A stretch of 24,365 bases of DNA from a virus. Where the stretch lies: IMG/VR virus record IMGVR_UViG_3300030085_005257, positions 1 through 24,365 of that record. One strand, 5' to 3'. Below, in pieces: positions 1-6,432 of the stretch. The notes below the pieces were generated by a model. That model ran no database searches and was not told where the DNA came from. It worked only from the letters and a program-made list of their open reading frames with translations. Position 1 is the stretch's first letter. Every line of letters begins with the position of its first letter. Position numbers and translations under genes: made by a program.

Positions 1-200
1 GCAGAAATTTCATCTAATAAATCTTCTTCATCATGTACTTCCCACGGTTCACCGAGTACATCATTATACAATTCTTTTTTAGATTCTTCACTTGGTTCAC
101 CATCAAAAGCATCATCAAAATCAAACTCAATTTGTGTGATTTGGAATTGCATTGGTTTGTAGATAGAAAGTTTGCGAAGTTGTGATAAAGTATCAATCAT
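1..200 (-). CDS. Acidic hypothetical protein, C-terminus cut by window edge
   Basis: The reading frame begins at an ATG (198-200) with MIDTLSQLRKLSIYKPMQFQ and runs off the left edge with no stop, giving 66 readable codons. After a short basic N-terminus the protein is very acidic (FDFDDAFDGEPSEESKKE, then EVHDEEDLLDE). No catalytic motif is visible. The ATG overlaps the stop of the upstream nuclease-like gene as ATGA, which suggests translational coupling. A competing frame over bases 14-196 gives a Met- and Asn-rich product of low plausibility and is treated as a shadow. The function is unknown. Confidence 0.75.
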   Translation of the reverse strand, partial: MIDTLSQLRKLSIYKPMQFQITQIEFDFDDAFDGEPSEESKKELYNDVLGEPWEVHDEEDLLDEIS

Positions 201-850
201 GCAGCGCAGAGTTGTAGATACTTACCATTGCGCTGTGGTTTCTTAAACCAACCCCATGCAACTTGCTCCTTAACTGTATCATACTCATCAACGCCAATTA
301 ACAACGACGTGCGAGAATTAGACTGAGTTGCACTACCACGGCGGATCAATTCGATCTGATCAAATACACCGATGAAGATTTCTTCAAGCAACTTTGCATC
401 ACCACTGAAAATGTCGAACACATTGATGTCTTCATTCAGTCCGTATTTGATGCCAATAAAGTCCATTTTGTCATCCTCTTTCTTGGTGGCATGTGTAGAA
501 CCCGTCCAAGAATTCTTGCCGGATGTTCCTTTGATCTCCCAGATACGTCCGTTGATAGTAACGTCACCAGAAGAACTGCGATCCTTCTTTACATCGAAAG
601 AATCACACTTTGCCAGTTGACATGTTAGAACTGACTCAAGAATTCTGCCGAGATAGACAAAAACCTCGTTACGATCTTCCGAACCTAGTTGACGGAATGT
701 GATGCTGTCGTTGTCAATTACACCACAATCTTTCTCGCGCTTGAGATTGCGCAAGATAGGACAGAATCCGATCTCAGTGTTAAGTTCAAAAACGATGTTG
801 GAGACTACAACAGGATCACTGAAATAGTCGCGGACTTGAGAAGAAAGCAT
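197..850 (-). CDS. PD-(D/E)XK nuclease-like protein
   Basis: A 217-residue protein. The core GDVTINGRIWEIKGT carries an Asp (residue 96), then Glu-x-Lys (E105, K107) after a strand-like segment. That is the spacing of the PD-(D/E)XK restriction-like nuclease fold, with E/D/K metal-binding and catalytic residues. An upstream acidic residue of the fold could be one of the Glu residues near 70. ATG 850 is chosen because AAGGGA lies 8 bases before it. ATG 898 and TTG 916 in the same frame would add 16 or 22 residues but lack a ribosome site. Its position after a UvsW-type helicase suggests DNA processing or repair. It could also be an orphan restriction-type nuclease. The nuclease call is an inference from a single motif. 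Confidence 0.7.
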   Translation of the reverse strand: MLSSQVRDYFSDPVVVSNIVFELNTEIGFCPILRNLKREKDCGVIDNDSITFRQLGSEDRNEVFVYLGRILESVLTCQLAKCDSFDVKKDRSSSGDVTINGRIWEIKGTSGKNSWTGSTHATKKEDDKMDFIGIKYGLNEDINVFDIFSGDAKLLEEIFIGVFDQIELIRRGSATQSNSRTSLLIGVDEYDTVKEQVAWGWFKKPQRNGKYLQLCAA

Positions 851-1000
851 AGGACGAATCCCTTGACAAAGTGAATGAATTTGTGTGGAGTTTATCATCA
901 GCAGTAGAGTTGCCAACTGACTCGCTAGGAGTGATGAATGGGTGTCCTGTTCCCCTCCACTTCTATAGAATACAGGTTTTAATCCTGTTTGGTAAATGTA

Positions 1001-1024
1001 TGTGCCACCAATACTTTTGGCACA
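1001..1024 (-). other. Intergenic hairpin, 7-bp stem
   Basis: TGTGCCA (1001-1007) pairs with TGGCACA (1018-1024) across a 10-base loop. It lies just after the small coiled-coil gene, in the 180-base gap before the nuclease-like gene. There is no T-run on the minus strand, so it is not a typical terminator. It could be an RNA-stability or processing hairpin. A second small stem-loop (ACAGG, 7-base loop, CCTGT, 972-988) follows. The rest of the gap, 851-971, shows nothing else convincing. Confidence 0.4.
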
Positions 1025-1030
1025 TATTGT

Positions 1031-1165
1031 TTATATTTTCTCTTGCTCCTCTTTCTGTTCAATCAAGAACGCAATTTGCAAATCAATTTCTTCTATTTCT
1101 TTCTGCAAGCTTGTCTTCCTTAATGATAGCTCAAGGATAGACTTTTCAATGTCATAATCTATCAT
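1031..1165 (-). CDS. Short coiled-coil protein in the uvsW.1 position
   Basis: A 44-residue protein starting MIDYDIEKSILELSLRKTSL. Leu/Ile residues alternate with Glu/Lys/Gln through almost the whole length, as in one amphipathic or coiled-coil helix, ending in an EQKEEQEKI tail. AGAGGTGAT directly precedes the ATG, a good ribosome site. The upstream helicase stop is one base away (TGATATG), so the two are probably co-translated. T4 also has a small ORF, uvsW.1, directly after uvsW. The positional match is notable, but this protein is shorter and homology cannot be shown by eye. It may be a helicase partner. Confidence 0.7.
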   Translation of the reverse strand: MIDYDIEKSILELSLRKTSLQKEIEEIDLQIAFLIEQKEEQEKI

Positions 1166-1166
1166 A

Positions 1167-2336
1167 TCACCTCTTGATTGTAGAAATAGCGGGTTCACCT
1201 TGTTCAAAGACAGTATCAACAACCGCCTGCACTTTTCTACTGGTGGTGATGCCAACCTTGTCAAATACAGGGACGACAACTAAACCAAACTGCTTAGACT
1301 TGTCACCCAATCTGATAACACGTCCGATAGTTTGACTGATACCAATGTAGTCCATGTTTCGCATGAAAAGTACAGCTTCCAGTCCGTTGACGTTGATACC
1401 CTCAGACAAGATGCTATGGTGGATGACAACAAACCGCTTGCCTTTTGTCTTGCCCCATGTATTCAACGTCTCAAAGAATGTCTCACGATCAACCTTCTCA
1501 CCGTCAATAATAGCACCAGTCTTAGATGTGATCATCATCCAAGAATAACCGCGCTGTTGCAACTTAACACAGAAATCAGTTTGTGATACCAACCCGATGA
1601 TCTGTTTAGTAGTACGAGCAGCAATCAGGATCTTATCAACATTCTCATCATTGATCGCATGAAGCATATAGTTTGAATCACGATCGTAGTTCAAACCTTT
1701 CTCTGCCATCTCCATCTCTTTCACTACAACTTTGGGCGGCAAGATGTATCCACCTTCGACTAACTCAGGAGCAGGCACATTGCAGATTGTGTTACCATAA
1801 ATCTCAGGCATGTTCATGCCTGGTTTGAACACTGTGCTACTGTACTTTGGTGTCGCAGTGAAGAAGAACGCTCGCGAATCTGACTGACTAAGTTGCTCTG
1901 TCGGCGCGAAGAAGTTGCGCTTCACACTATTATGCGCTTCGTCAAAGTACGCAGTGTGAATGTCAATCTCAGCATCAACAATCTTCTGCAAACTGTTGTA
2001 AGTAGTGAAGATAAGTTTTCTTCCACGAGTGTACTTACTCCACAGCTTTATCTGCTTTGTTTTAGTTGTGCTGAAGAAATGTGTCTCCCCCGAGTGAACA
2101 TGAAGCACACTGACGTTTGTAATATGCTCCAAGAACTCAGAACATAACTGCTCCGCCAGTAAAATACGCGGAGCAACTACAACAACTGTGCGGTTCACAC
2201 TATCATCGAACGCAGTCAATGTATCCTGAATCATGCACATCGTTTTGCCACCACCTGTGGGGATAATGACAGTGCCCTTTTCATATTTCTGCATTGATTC
2301 ACATGCACGTTGCTGATGTGGACGCAGAGAAAACAT
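1167..2336 (-). CDS. uvsW: SF2 DNA helicase, UvsW-like
   Basis: A 389-residue ATP-dependent helicase with the superfamily 2 motifs in order: a Q-motif-like start (LRPHQQRA, 4-11), Walker A PTGGGKT (26-32), motif Ia APRILLAEQL (55-64), motif II DEAH (132-135), motif III TAT (160-162), motif V region SEGINVNGLEAV (311-322) and motif VI QTIGRVIR (335-342). T4 UvsW unwinds branched DNA and R-loops in recombination-dependent replication; a similar role is inferred here. T4 UvsW is about 500 residues and carries an extra N-terminal domain before the core. This protein starts almost at the Q motif. ATG 2336 has AAAGG upstream, and no nearby in-frame extension was seen. Another UvsW-like SF2 helicase is possible. 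Confidence 0.85.
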   Translation of the reverse strand: MFSLRPHQQRACESMQKYEKGTVIIPTGGGKTMCMIQDTLTAFDDSVNRTVVVVAPRILLAEQLCSEFLEHITNVSVLHVHSGETHFFSTTKTKQIKLWSKYTRGRKLIFTTYNSLQKIVDAEIDIHTAYFDEAHNSVKRNFFAPTEQLSQSDSRAFFFTATPKYSSTVFKPGMNMPEIYGNTICNVPAPELVEGGYILPPKVVVKEMEMAEKGLNYDRDSNYMLHAINDENVDKILIAARTTKQIIGLVSQTDFCVKLQQRGYSWMMITSKTGAIIDGEKVDRETFFETLNTWGKTKGKRFVVIHHSILSEGINVNGLEAVLFMRNMDYIGISQTIGRVIRLGDKSKQFGLVVVPVFDKVGITTSRKVQAVVDTVFEQGEPAISTIKR

Positions 2337-2357
2337 TGAACCTTTGTTGTTGATAAC

Positions 2358-2386
2358 AGTTTACACGAAAAAGGTGTCCCTGGCAA
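2358..2386 (-). promoter_or_regulatory. Possible sigma70-type promoter before the helicase
   Basis: On the minus strand TTGCCA (2381-2386) is followed after 17 bases by TAAACT (2358-2363), 22 bases before the helicase ATG. The -35 matches consensus at 5 of 6 positions and the -10 at 4 of 6. The -35 lies inside the preceding terminator hairpin, a compact terminator-promoter arrangement. This is weak evidence on its own. Confidence 0.3.
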
Positions 2387-2400
2387 TGCAGTGGACACCT
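2368..2400 (-). terminator. Rho-independent terminator
   Basis: Read on the minus strand, AGGTGTCC pairs with GGACACCT (8 perfect pairs). Past one bulged A, the stem continues with CTG/CAG around a CATTGC loop, followed by TTTTT. It lies 4 bases past the stop of the 178-residue gene and before the helicase, so it separates those two units. Confidence 0.85.
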
Positions 2401-2403
2401 CCA

Positions 2404-2940
2404 TCATTGGCACACTAAGAAGTTTTGTTCATAAGAAAGTAGATCTGTTGGTGTGGGAATAATGTTATTGTCAAATGGAACACTTGTTTTCCATTCTCTT
2501 CCTTTTCTATGATACAATTTAATTCCTAAGTGCTTATACTTTTGATCAGTCGGTACATAAACTTTGTAATCAATGCCACGATTATCAGTCAACATACTGA
2601 GTTTCTTATTTTCTTCTTTTGTCACAACAATCGTAGTGCGTGCAATCCAGAATAGATTCTCAAATAAAGTGTAATCATTCAAATAGATTTCAGCATTATC
2701 CATAATCATTCTGCCGATAAATTGAGGCGACAGACAATGATCCTGGGTTCTCTGTTTAGGATTGTTCAGTGCATCTTCACTGATAAATCCATTGTGATCA
2801 TAACCAGAACTGAAAACACTCTCATAAAAAGTACGAGTGATTGGACGGAAATAATCAGGATCTCCCCAAAGTTCAACATTAGCTCTCAAAGAATTGTAAG
2901 CTACTTTGCAGTATTTTTTCCAGTTCTTGACTTTTTTCAT
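2404..2940 (-). CDS. Hypothetical protein, 178 residues
   Basis: The protein starts MKKVKNWKKYCKVAYNSLRA and is rich in aromatic and charged residues. A central segment, QDHCLSPQFIGRMIMDN (residues 66-82), looks constrained and contains His and Cys that could bind a metal or form an active site, but I do not recognise the family. There is no signal peptide or membrane helix. The upstream ATG context is AT-rich with no good ribosome site. A strong terminator follows its stop, so it ends a transcript that starts at or before the 121-residue gene (start 3349). The function is not assigned. Confidence 0.75.
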   Translation of the reverse strand: MKKVKNWKKYCKVAYNSLRANVELWGDPDYFRPITRTFYESVFSSGYDHNGFISEDALNNPKQRTQDHCLSPQFIGRMIMDNAEIYLNDYTLFENLFWIARTTIVVTKEENKKLSMLTDNRGIDYKVYVPTDQKYKHLGIKLYHRKGREWKTSVPFDNNIIPTPTDLLSYEQNFLVCQ

Positions 2941-2983
2941 TGTGATGAATTAAAGTAAAGTTTGTACTGGTGTGGTTAAATTA

Positions 2984-3349
2984 TCACATGTAGAGATAAG
3001 AACCTGCCCAATCTGCCCGCTTGAAACATTTTTCACGGGATTCAATCGAAAGAAGATTGTAACGAACGTGCTTTGCAGGTGATTTCCATGATGCAGCCTT
3101 GTAAACTTCGCCAGTCTTCTTATCAACGAAAGCATGAACACTACGAGAACCTGATTCAGTTTCCATCACCAGTTTGTGATACTTTCGTCCACCTTCTTCG
3201 ATGTAGAACTTGTATTCGAGAGTGTGTCCCTTCTTGTTGAAATCCATCTGGAGTGCATCACACAACATCAGAGTGTACTTTCGCACATTCAGTTGAATTG
3301 TGTTCTTTGCATCTTGAGTTGCAACGAAATCAGCAAATTCAGTAGTCAT
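2984..3349 (-). CDS. Conserved-type phage hypothetical protein, 121 residues
   Basis: The protein starts MTTEFADFVATQDAKNTIQL. Its second half contains VHAFVDKKTGEVYKAASWKS followed by PAKHVRYNLL, a pattern I associate with a hypothetical protein widespread in marine phages. No enzymatic motif is evident; the strand-rich pattern suggests a small mixed alpha/beta fold. The ATG has AAAGGA upstream, inside a 24-base leader that is repeated almost exactly before the gene starting at 7133. Expression is therefore probably controlled by that shared element. The function is unknown. Confidence 0.8.
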   Translation of the reverse strand: MTTEFADFVATQDAKNTIQLNVRKYTLMLCDALQMDFNKKGHTLEYKFYIEEGGRKYHKLVMETESGSRSVHAFVDKKTGEVYKAASWKSPAKHVRYNLLSIESREKCFKRADWAGSYLYM

Positions 3350-3380
3350 GGGTGAATTCCTTTGACTCTTTAATAATACA
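3349..3380 (-). promoter_or_regulatory. Repeated AT-rich leader, copy A
   Basis: On the minus strand TGTATTATTAAAGAGTCAAA then GGAA ends about 9 bases before the ATG at 3349. The same 24 bases occur before the gene at 7133, and a close variant before the gene at 4755. TATTAT could be a -10 box with the ribosome site (AAAGGA) downstream. No TTGACA-like -35 is visible 16-18 bases further up. Confidence 0.55.
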
Positions 3381-3417
3381 CGCTACAGGCGCTCCTGGGT
3401 GCCTCTGGTGGACACTA

Positions 3418-4299
3418 TCAGGATTGTCCCCATGCTTTCATATTGTTGAAGTTTGCGCGAGAAAACTCATAGCGATTGACTAACTTATAGGTGCCAAACT
3501 CATTGCTGCGAACATAACCTTCACCACCACATCGCTTCCAACCAATGTATGCTTTAGGCCCATCATTGCGGCACATAAACAACACATCATCCTTGATAGA
3601 TTTAATCAAGAACCAGAATGAAATCAGCATAGAATTGTCGAATGTATCTGGCACCACATCAATACCTTCACGGATACATTTGTTCAATTCGATTCTAAGT
3701 TTTGCTGCTTCTTTCTCGTCAACAAACTTCACCAGTTGTGCCATCTGACGAGCGAAACCAACAATCTCGCTGAAATCTTCATCAACTTCCCAACACTTTG
3801 GTTGCACCATTTTTACATGTTCAGTGCTTGGGATGTTGAAATACTCCATCGGATGTGCAATAGCATCGCGCAAATCATTCTCACATTCATAGAAAGTATG
3901 AGGTGCTACGATGATATTTTGTGTCACAACATCGTCGAAGACATAAGTGAGTGTGTTAGGAGTGTAAGTATCACTCCCACCGAAACCAATAAAGTCACCC
4001 TGGATGACATTATCTGTAAAAGGAAGATAATCAAAGCAAGCATGAAGGATTTTAGCGACTTCACCTTCATGGTTCTTGTCGATGTCATCATGCGACTCAT
4101 TGATCTTGATTTTTACTTTATTGAAGACAGATTTAGTCCCGACAAAGTGATTACCAGTGGCAGGATTTTTACCCCACACAATAGCTGGCGATCCATCCAT
4201 CTTTACGGAAAGATGTGAAGGAGTCAGGAACCAATCGAGAACGGAAAGATCACCCGAAAGGATAGAATCTTCGGGGTGCTGGAGATGAATGTTTTTCAT
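3418..4299 (-). CDS. Nucleotidyltransferase (DNA/RNA ligase superfamily)-like protein
   Basis: A 293-residue protein with the motifs of covalent nucleotidyltransferases: motif I KMDGSPAI (K33, D35, G36), which would carry the Lys-AMP/GMP intermediate; FVGTKS (52-57); QGDFIGF (100-106), possibly motif III; GGEGYV (258-263) as motif IV; and KLVNR (272-276) as motif V. The order and spacing fit a minimal adenylation domain, with a helical insertion between about 140 and 245. No OB-fold extension is evident after motif V. It may be an unusual phage ligase, an RNA-modifying nucleotidyltransferase, or a family whose substrate is unknown. Terminators lie upstream and a repeated leader downstream, so it is probably its own unit. 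Confidence 0.7.
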   Translation of the reverse strand: MKNIHLQHPEDSILSGDLSVLDWFLTPSHLSVKMDGSPAIVWGKNPATGNHFVGTKSVFNKVKIKINESHDDIDKNHEGEVAKILHACFDYLPFTDNVIQGDFIGFGGSDTYTPNTLTYVFDDVVTQNIIVAPHTFYECENDLRDAIAHPMEYFNIPSTEHVKMVQPKCWEVDEDFSEIVGFARQMAQLVKFVDEKEAAKLRIELNKCIREGIDVVPDTFDNSMLISFWFLIKSIKDDVLFMCRNDGPKAYIGWKRCGGEGYVRSNEFGTYKLVNRYEFSRANFNNMKAWGQS

Positions 4300-4315
4300 G
4301 ATTACATCATGGCAT

Positions 4316-4338
4316 AAAAAAAGGGGTTTGGCAACCCC
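4316..4338 (-). terminator. Rho-independent terminator
   Basis: Minus-strand GGGGTT, loop GCCA, AACCCC, then seven T. It lies about 10 bases past the stop of the 51-residue gene and just before the ligase-like gene. Confidence 0.88.
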
Positions 4339-4349
4339 CCTTGTGACAG

Positions 4350-4505
4350 TTATACTTTTGTCTTTTTTCTCCTGAAATAGTCACTCTCACACTGAAAATA
4401 GATTCGTGTTTGTATGAATTTAGGATCTCTGTATTCGATTGTGATTGGTTTGTTATTGTATGGATTTCTATGGATTAGTATGTGATCGTATTTGTGAGGT
4501 GTCAT
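4350..4505 (-). CDS. Small basic hypothetical protein, 51 residues
   Basis: Codons run from ATG 4505 to TAA 4350: MTPHKYDHILIHRNPYNNKP, with a positively charged tail (RRKKTKV). It has many His, Tyr, Arg and Lys residues, so nucleic-acid binding is possible but unproven. The ATG sits immediately after the T-run of a terminator, and no ribosome site is visible in the few free bases. Translation may therefore depend on read-through RNA or a non-standard start. Its stop is followed by a strong terminator, which supports a transcribed unit. It is the weakest of the small genes in this area. Confidence 0.5.
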   Translation of the reverse strand: MTPHKYDHILIHRNPYNNKPITIEYRDPKFIQTRIYFQCESDYFRRKKTKV

Positions 4506-4540
4506 AAAAACAAATAAGGCACCCTTATTTAGGATGCCTT
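4506..4540 (-). terminator. Rho-independent terminator
   Basis: Minus-strand AAGGCATCC (4532-4540) pairs with GGGTGCCTT (4516-4524), nine pairs including one G-U, around a TAAATAA loop, followed by ATTTGTTTTT. It ends directly at the ATG of the 51-residue frame. Confidence 0.8.
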
Positions 4541-4555
4541 TAATGCTTTTTAGAA

Positions 4556-4578
4556 GTTGTTAGAGTTTCCTCAACAAC
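4556..4578 (-). other. Hairpin with GAAA tetraloop
   Basis: Minus-strand GTTGTTGAG, loop GAAA, CTC, bulged T, AACAAC: nine pairs capped by a GNRA tetraloop, with no T-run after it. It lies between the stop of the 48-residue gene (4609) and the next terminator (4506-4540). It may stabilise an mRNA 3' end or be part of a small RNA. Confidence 0.45.
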
Positions 4579-4608
4579 CGATACAAAGGTATCTATGTAA
4601 GTTGATAA

Positions 4609-4755
4609 TTACACAGTCATATTTGTATCAAGCTCATTACACTCAATGTTCATACCAATGATGTCACCCTGCTCATCAAGAAACTGTTCAATGGATTCAT
4701 CATTCCAATACATCATTTCTTCAACCTGAGGGGTGTCGGTGAACTCGAAAATCAT
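4609..4755 (-). CDS. Small acidic protein, 48 residues
   Basis: ATG 4755 to TAA 4609, beginning MIFEFTDTPQVEEMMYWNDE. It is strongly acidic, with many Glu and Asp and few basic residues, so it could be a small protein that mimics or binds a basic partner; this is speculation. It is preceded by a variant of the repeated leader (TGTATATTAAAAGAGTCAAA) and followed by a GNRA hairpin and a terminator. It therefore looks like a compact single-gene unit. No Shine-Dalgarno match is clear (the upstream bases are CAAACAAACGACATT). Confidence 0.65.
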   Translation of the reverse strand: MIFEFTDTPQVEEMMYWNDESIEQFLDEQGDIIGMNIECNELDTNMTV

Positions 4756-4788
4756 AATGTCGTTTGTTTGACTCTTTTAATATACAGG
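4756..4788 (-). promoter_or_regulatory. Repeated AT-rich leader, copy B (variant)
   Basis: Minus-strand TGTATATTAAAAGAGTCAAA lies at the same distance from its ATG (about 29 bases from the TATATT) as the two closer copies at 3349-3380 and 7134-7165. It lacks the GGAA end and so lacks their ribosome site. Confidence 0.45.
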
Positions 4789-4809
4789 AATTAAGTGGTA
4801 GTGGTTAGA

Positions 4810-4962
4810 TCAGTGGACAGTTAGTTGAACGTCCCTGCCCTCCAGGTTATTCTTTACATGTTCCTCCCAGAACATTGCATCTTCAATCTTATAGAAGACT
4901 GCTTTGTGACAAGCATAACCTTTTTTCTTTGGCTTTTTGTATGAAACTTGATACTTAATCAT
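4810..4962 (-). CDS. Small basic hypothetical protein, 50 residues
   Basis: ATG 4962 to TGA 4810, beginning MIKYQVSYKKPKKKGYACHK. The Lys-rich first 20 residues are followed by a helical segment (YKIEDAMFWEEHVKNNLEG) and a short strand-like end. The codons have an ordinary coding character, and the gene sits 6 bases after the stop of the 86-residue gene, as in an operon. No convincing ribosome site is seen, so translational coupling is likely. The function is unknown. Confidence 0.65.
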   Translation of the reverse strand: MIKYQVSYKKPKKKGYACHKAVFYKIEDAMFWEEHVKNNLEGRDVQLTVH

Positions 4963-4968
4963 GATAAT

Positions 4969-5229
4969 TTACTGGGGATCTGAATACCTACCTACTTGCG
5001 ATTTGTAGGTGTCAATGTTACCTCTTCTGTTCTTAATATACTCTAACTCATGCCAATCCCAATGATGACATACAATTAGAATATGATGGTTCTTGTGCAT
5101 TGGCACTAAATTATCTTCTTTTGGTTTAACACCAACTTCAATCGTTAGGTATTCTTTGTCAACAAAATACACCCAACCTTCAATGCCTCTCCACTTTACA
5201 TAATCGTCAACTCTAGGAATATAATGCAT
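4969..5229 (-). CDS. Conserved-type phage hypothetical protein, 86 residues
   Basis: The protein starts MHYIPRVDDYVKWRGIEGWV and continues with alternating strands (YFVDKEYLTIEVGVKPKE) and a His-rich stretch HKNHHILIVCHHWDWHELEY. The first half resembles a small beta-barrel, SH3-like surface. The pattern is one I associate with cyanophage hypothetical proteins. Its start lies inside the end of the 96-residue gene (17-base overlap), implying coupled translation. The His cluster could bind metal. The function is unknown. Confidence 0.75.
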   Translation of the reverse strand: MHYIPRVDDYVKWRGIEGWVYFVDKEYLTIEVGVKPKEDNLVPMHKNHHILIVCHHWDWHELEYIKNRRGNIDTYKSQVGRYSDPQ

Positions 5230-5503
5230 ATTCGAGTGGGTTTAAGTTCAACTGCATTGCAGTATAGGGGCGAGTATTAGTAATGTCTACCTGATCTCCA
5301 CACTTGGAGAAGTTAATAGGCGCGAAATAGACTCTCTTTTTTGCATTGTAGAATCCCCAGACGGACTTAGGTGCCACATCAGTATAGGAGAACTTACCAT
5401 CATTGACAATGCAAATGCGATGAAGATTGTGTCGGAATTTTTCAACTTCATAATGGTATCCTTTGGGAGGTTCATGAATAAAATCAGATGGAAGTTCAAT
5501 CAT
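5213..5503 (-). CDS. Hypothetical protein, 96 residues
   Basis: The protein starts MIELPSDFIHEPPKGYHYEV. It is a mixed-charge, aromatic-rich protein with strand-like segments around residues 26-66 and no recognisable active site. A second frame over the same bases (5287-5499) gives a lower-quality protein and was rejected. The ATG lies two bases after the TAG of the preceding 82-residue gene (TAGAAATG), and its 3' end overlaps the next gene, so it is an internal member of a tightly packed unit. I do not recognise the family. Confidence 0.75.
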   Translation of the reverse strand: MIELPSDFIHEPPKGYHYEVEKFRHNLHRICIVNDGKFSYTDVAPKSVWGFYNAKKRVYFAPINFSKCGDQVDITNTRPYTAMQLNLNPLEYALYS

Positions 5504-5505
5504 TT

Positions 5506-5754
5506 CTATTCAAATGCCTTGCCATAAGTTTCCGGTGTCATAGGTTCATCATCAATAGATAAACTTTCAAACTCTGGATACATCGTAGTCACAATGTATT
5601 GAGCAAGACTTTGATTTGGTGCTACAACATAAACATCAACGGAATAAAAACTGGACTCGCCAACATCTTCCATCGCAAGTTCAACATTTGCTTTCCAGAT
5701 CAATCCATTCTTAAGATGATCTTTCCAGGTTACAATCATATCAGGTTTGATCAT
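5506..5754 (-). CDS. Hypothetical protein, 82 residues
   Basis: The protein starts MIKPDMIVTWKDHLKNGLIW and continues with strands and a helix (YSVDVYVVAPNQSLAQYIVT), a compact alpha/beta pattern seen in many small phage proteins. It ends in an acidic, Pro-containing tail (SIDDEPMTPETYGKAFE). AAGGG lies 7-8 bases before the ATG, a good ribosome site, and the gap to the preceding stop is 8 bases. The function is unknown. Confidence 0.78.
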   Translation of the reverse strand: MIKPDMIVTWKDHLKNGLIWKANVELAMEDVGESSFYSVDVYVVAPNQSLAQYIVTTMYPEFESLSIDDEPMTPETYGKAFE

Positions 5755-5762
5755 TTCAACCC

Positions 5763-6185
5763 TTACTTACTGTAAGTATCGTATCCTTTCTCATCATCAC
5801 TCTTTTTAATTGCAGCACGAATAGCTTCTTCATCTTGCTGAATTGCAATTTTCTGATTGGCAACTTCGATAGTAGCAACTTCTGGTTTGTGATGATGTGC
5901 TATAAGATCTGGATTAGGTAGACTCGGGACAGTGGGATTGCGATCAAGATTCTTGATGACAATGAAAGCGTCTTTGTTGTACTTACGGGTGCCTTTTACA
6001 GGTGCCCACTTAGTACCAGCGCCATCAATTTCATACACTGAGGTGCCTGCAATCTCTACTGCTACATTATCACCTTGATCCCATCCCATTTTCTCCAGAG
6101 CAATAGCAAGTTGCCCCAACATTCCACCAGGATACATCACACTGTCATCCATAACATGTTCTTCAGGTTCAAGGTTTCCAATCAT
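5763..6185 (-). CDS. Hypothetical protein, 140 residues
   Basis: The protein starts MIGNLEPEEHVMDDSVMYPG. ATG 6185 is preferred over an in-frame GTG at 6194 because it overlaps the upstream stop as ATGA and has GGAG/GGGG just upstream. The middle (WDQGDNVAVEIAGTSVYEID then GAGTKWAPVKG) is strand-rich. The C-terminal 45 residues are a charged, Ala/Glu/Lys-rich helical tail (QQDEEAIRAAIKKSDDEKG). No catalytic motif is recognised. It is the last gene of a five-gene overlapping chain beginning at 7133. Confidence 0.75.
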   Translation of the reverse strand: MIGNLEPEEHVMDDSVMYPGGMLGQLAIALEKMGWDQGDNVAVEIAGTSVYEIDGAGTKWAPVKGTRKYNKDAFIVIKNLDRNPTVPSLPNPDLIAHHHKPEVATIEVANQKIAIQQDEEAIRAAIKKSDDEKGYDTYSK

Positions 6186-6358
6186 TGTCCCCACTCCTGT
6201 CGAACAACGCGCAATCTATCAGGTGAGATACCATCTCTCATGGCATTATCAACCCATTTAATACCATCAGCTTTAGTAAGATGCTGTGCATTTTTATCAT
6301 AAAGAAACCATCCATTGGTTTGCTCGATGATAACTTTGTACTTTTGATCTTCAGTCAT
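6182..6358 (-). CDS. Small hypothetical protein, 58 residues
   Basis: ATG 6358 to TGA 6182, beginning MTEDQKYKVIIEQTNGWFLY and ending RDGISPDRLRVVRQEWGQ. The pattern is two or three strands (YKVIIEQ, GWFLYD) followed by a helix (ADGIKWVDNAMRDG) and a strand, a plausible tiny alpha/beta domain. Its start overlaps the stop of a 25-codon frame as ATGA, and its stop overlaps the next start as ATGA, so it is embedded in a coupled chain. The function is unknown. Confidence 0.75.
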   Translation of the reverse strand: MTEDQKYKVIIEQTNGWFLYDKNAQHLTKADGIKWVDNAMRDGISPDRLRVVRQEWGQ

Positions 6359-6432
6359 GATTGTTCATGTCCATGTTGTTCTGACTCAGGGAATGGTTGT
6401 TGCTCTGACTCAGGGTGATTTTGTTGTGTCAT
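6355..6432 (-). CDS. Micro-ORF, 25 residues with PESEQ repeat
   Basis: The peptide is MTQQNHPESEQQPFPESEQH followed by GHEQS: Gln, Glu, Pro and His only, with PESEQ twice at an 8-residue spacing. It has no hydrophobic core, so it is either an unstructured peptide or a translated spacer. The ATG forms ATGA with the stop of the upstream gene, and its TGA forms ATGA with the downstream start. This makes it a continuous bridge for ribosomes between the two neighbours and is the main reason to call it. Confidence 0.5.
   Translation of the reverse strand: MTQQNHPESEQQPFPESEQHGHEQS
6381..6415. repeat. Direct repeat of 11 bp, 24-bp period
   Basis: CTGACTCAGGG occurs at 6381-6391 and 6405-6415. The flanking GTTGTT tracts extend the similarity. 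The repeat encodes the two PESEQ units of the micro-ORF on the minus strand, in frame. Confidence 0.7.

Noticed and set aside
910-996. tRNA-like arms: 910-916 pairs with 989-995, with a T-arm-like hairpin at 972-988 and an 87-base total length
   Set aside because: The T-loop lacks TTC, the D-arm lacks T8, A14 and GG, and no 5-bp anticodon stem with a proper loop can be drawn on either strand.
1166-1279. Longer frame upstream of the 44-residue coiled-coil gene, starting at 1279
   Set aside because: It lies within the helicase gene in another frame. The ATG at 1165 has its own AGAGGTGAT ribosome site.
372-1586. Plus-strand frames of 60-90 codons opposite the nuclease and helicase genes
   Set aside because: They mirror well-supported minus-strand genes, have no ribosome sites and encode low-complexity or Cys/Ser-rich products.
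3395-3413. AGGC/GCCT hairpin after the ligase-like gene as terminator
   Set aside because: On the minus strand only four pairs hold, the loop is long and there is no T-run.
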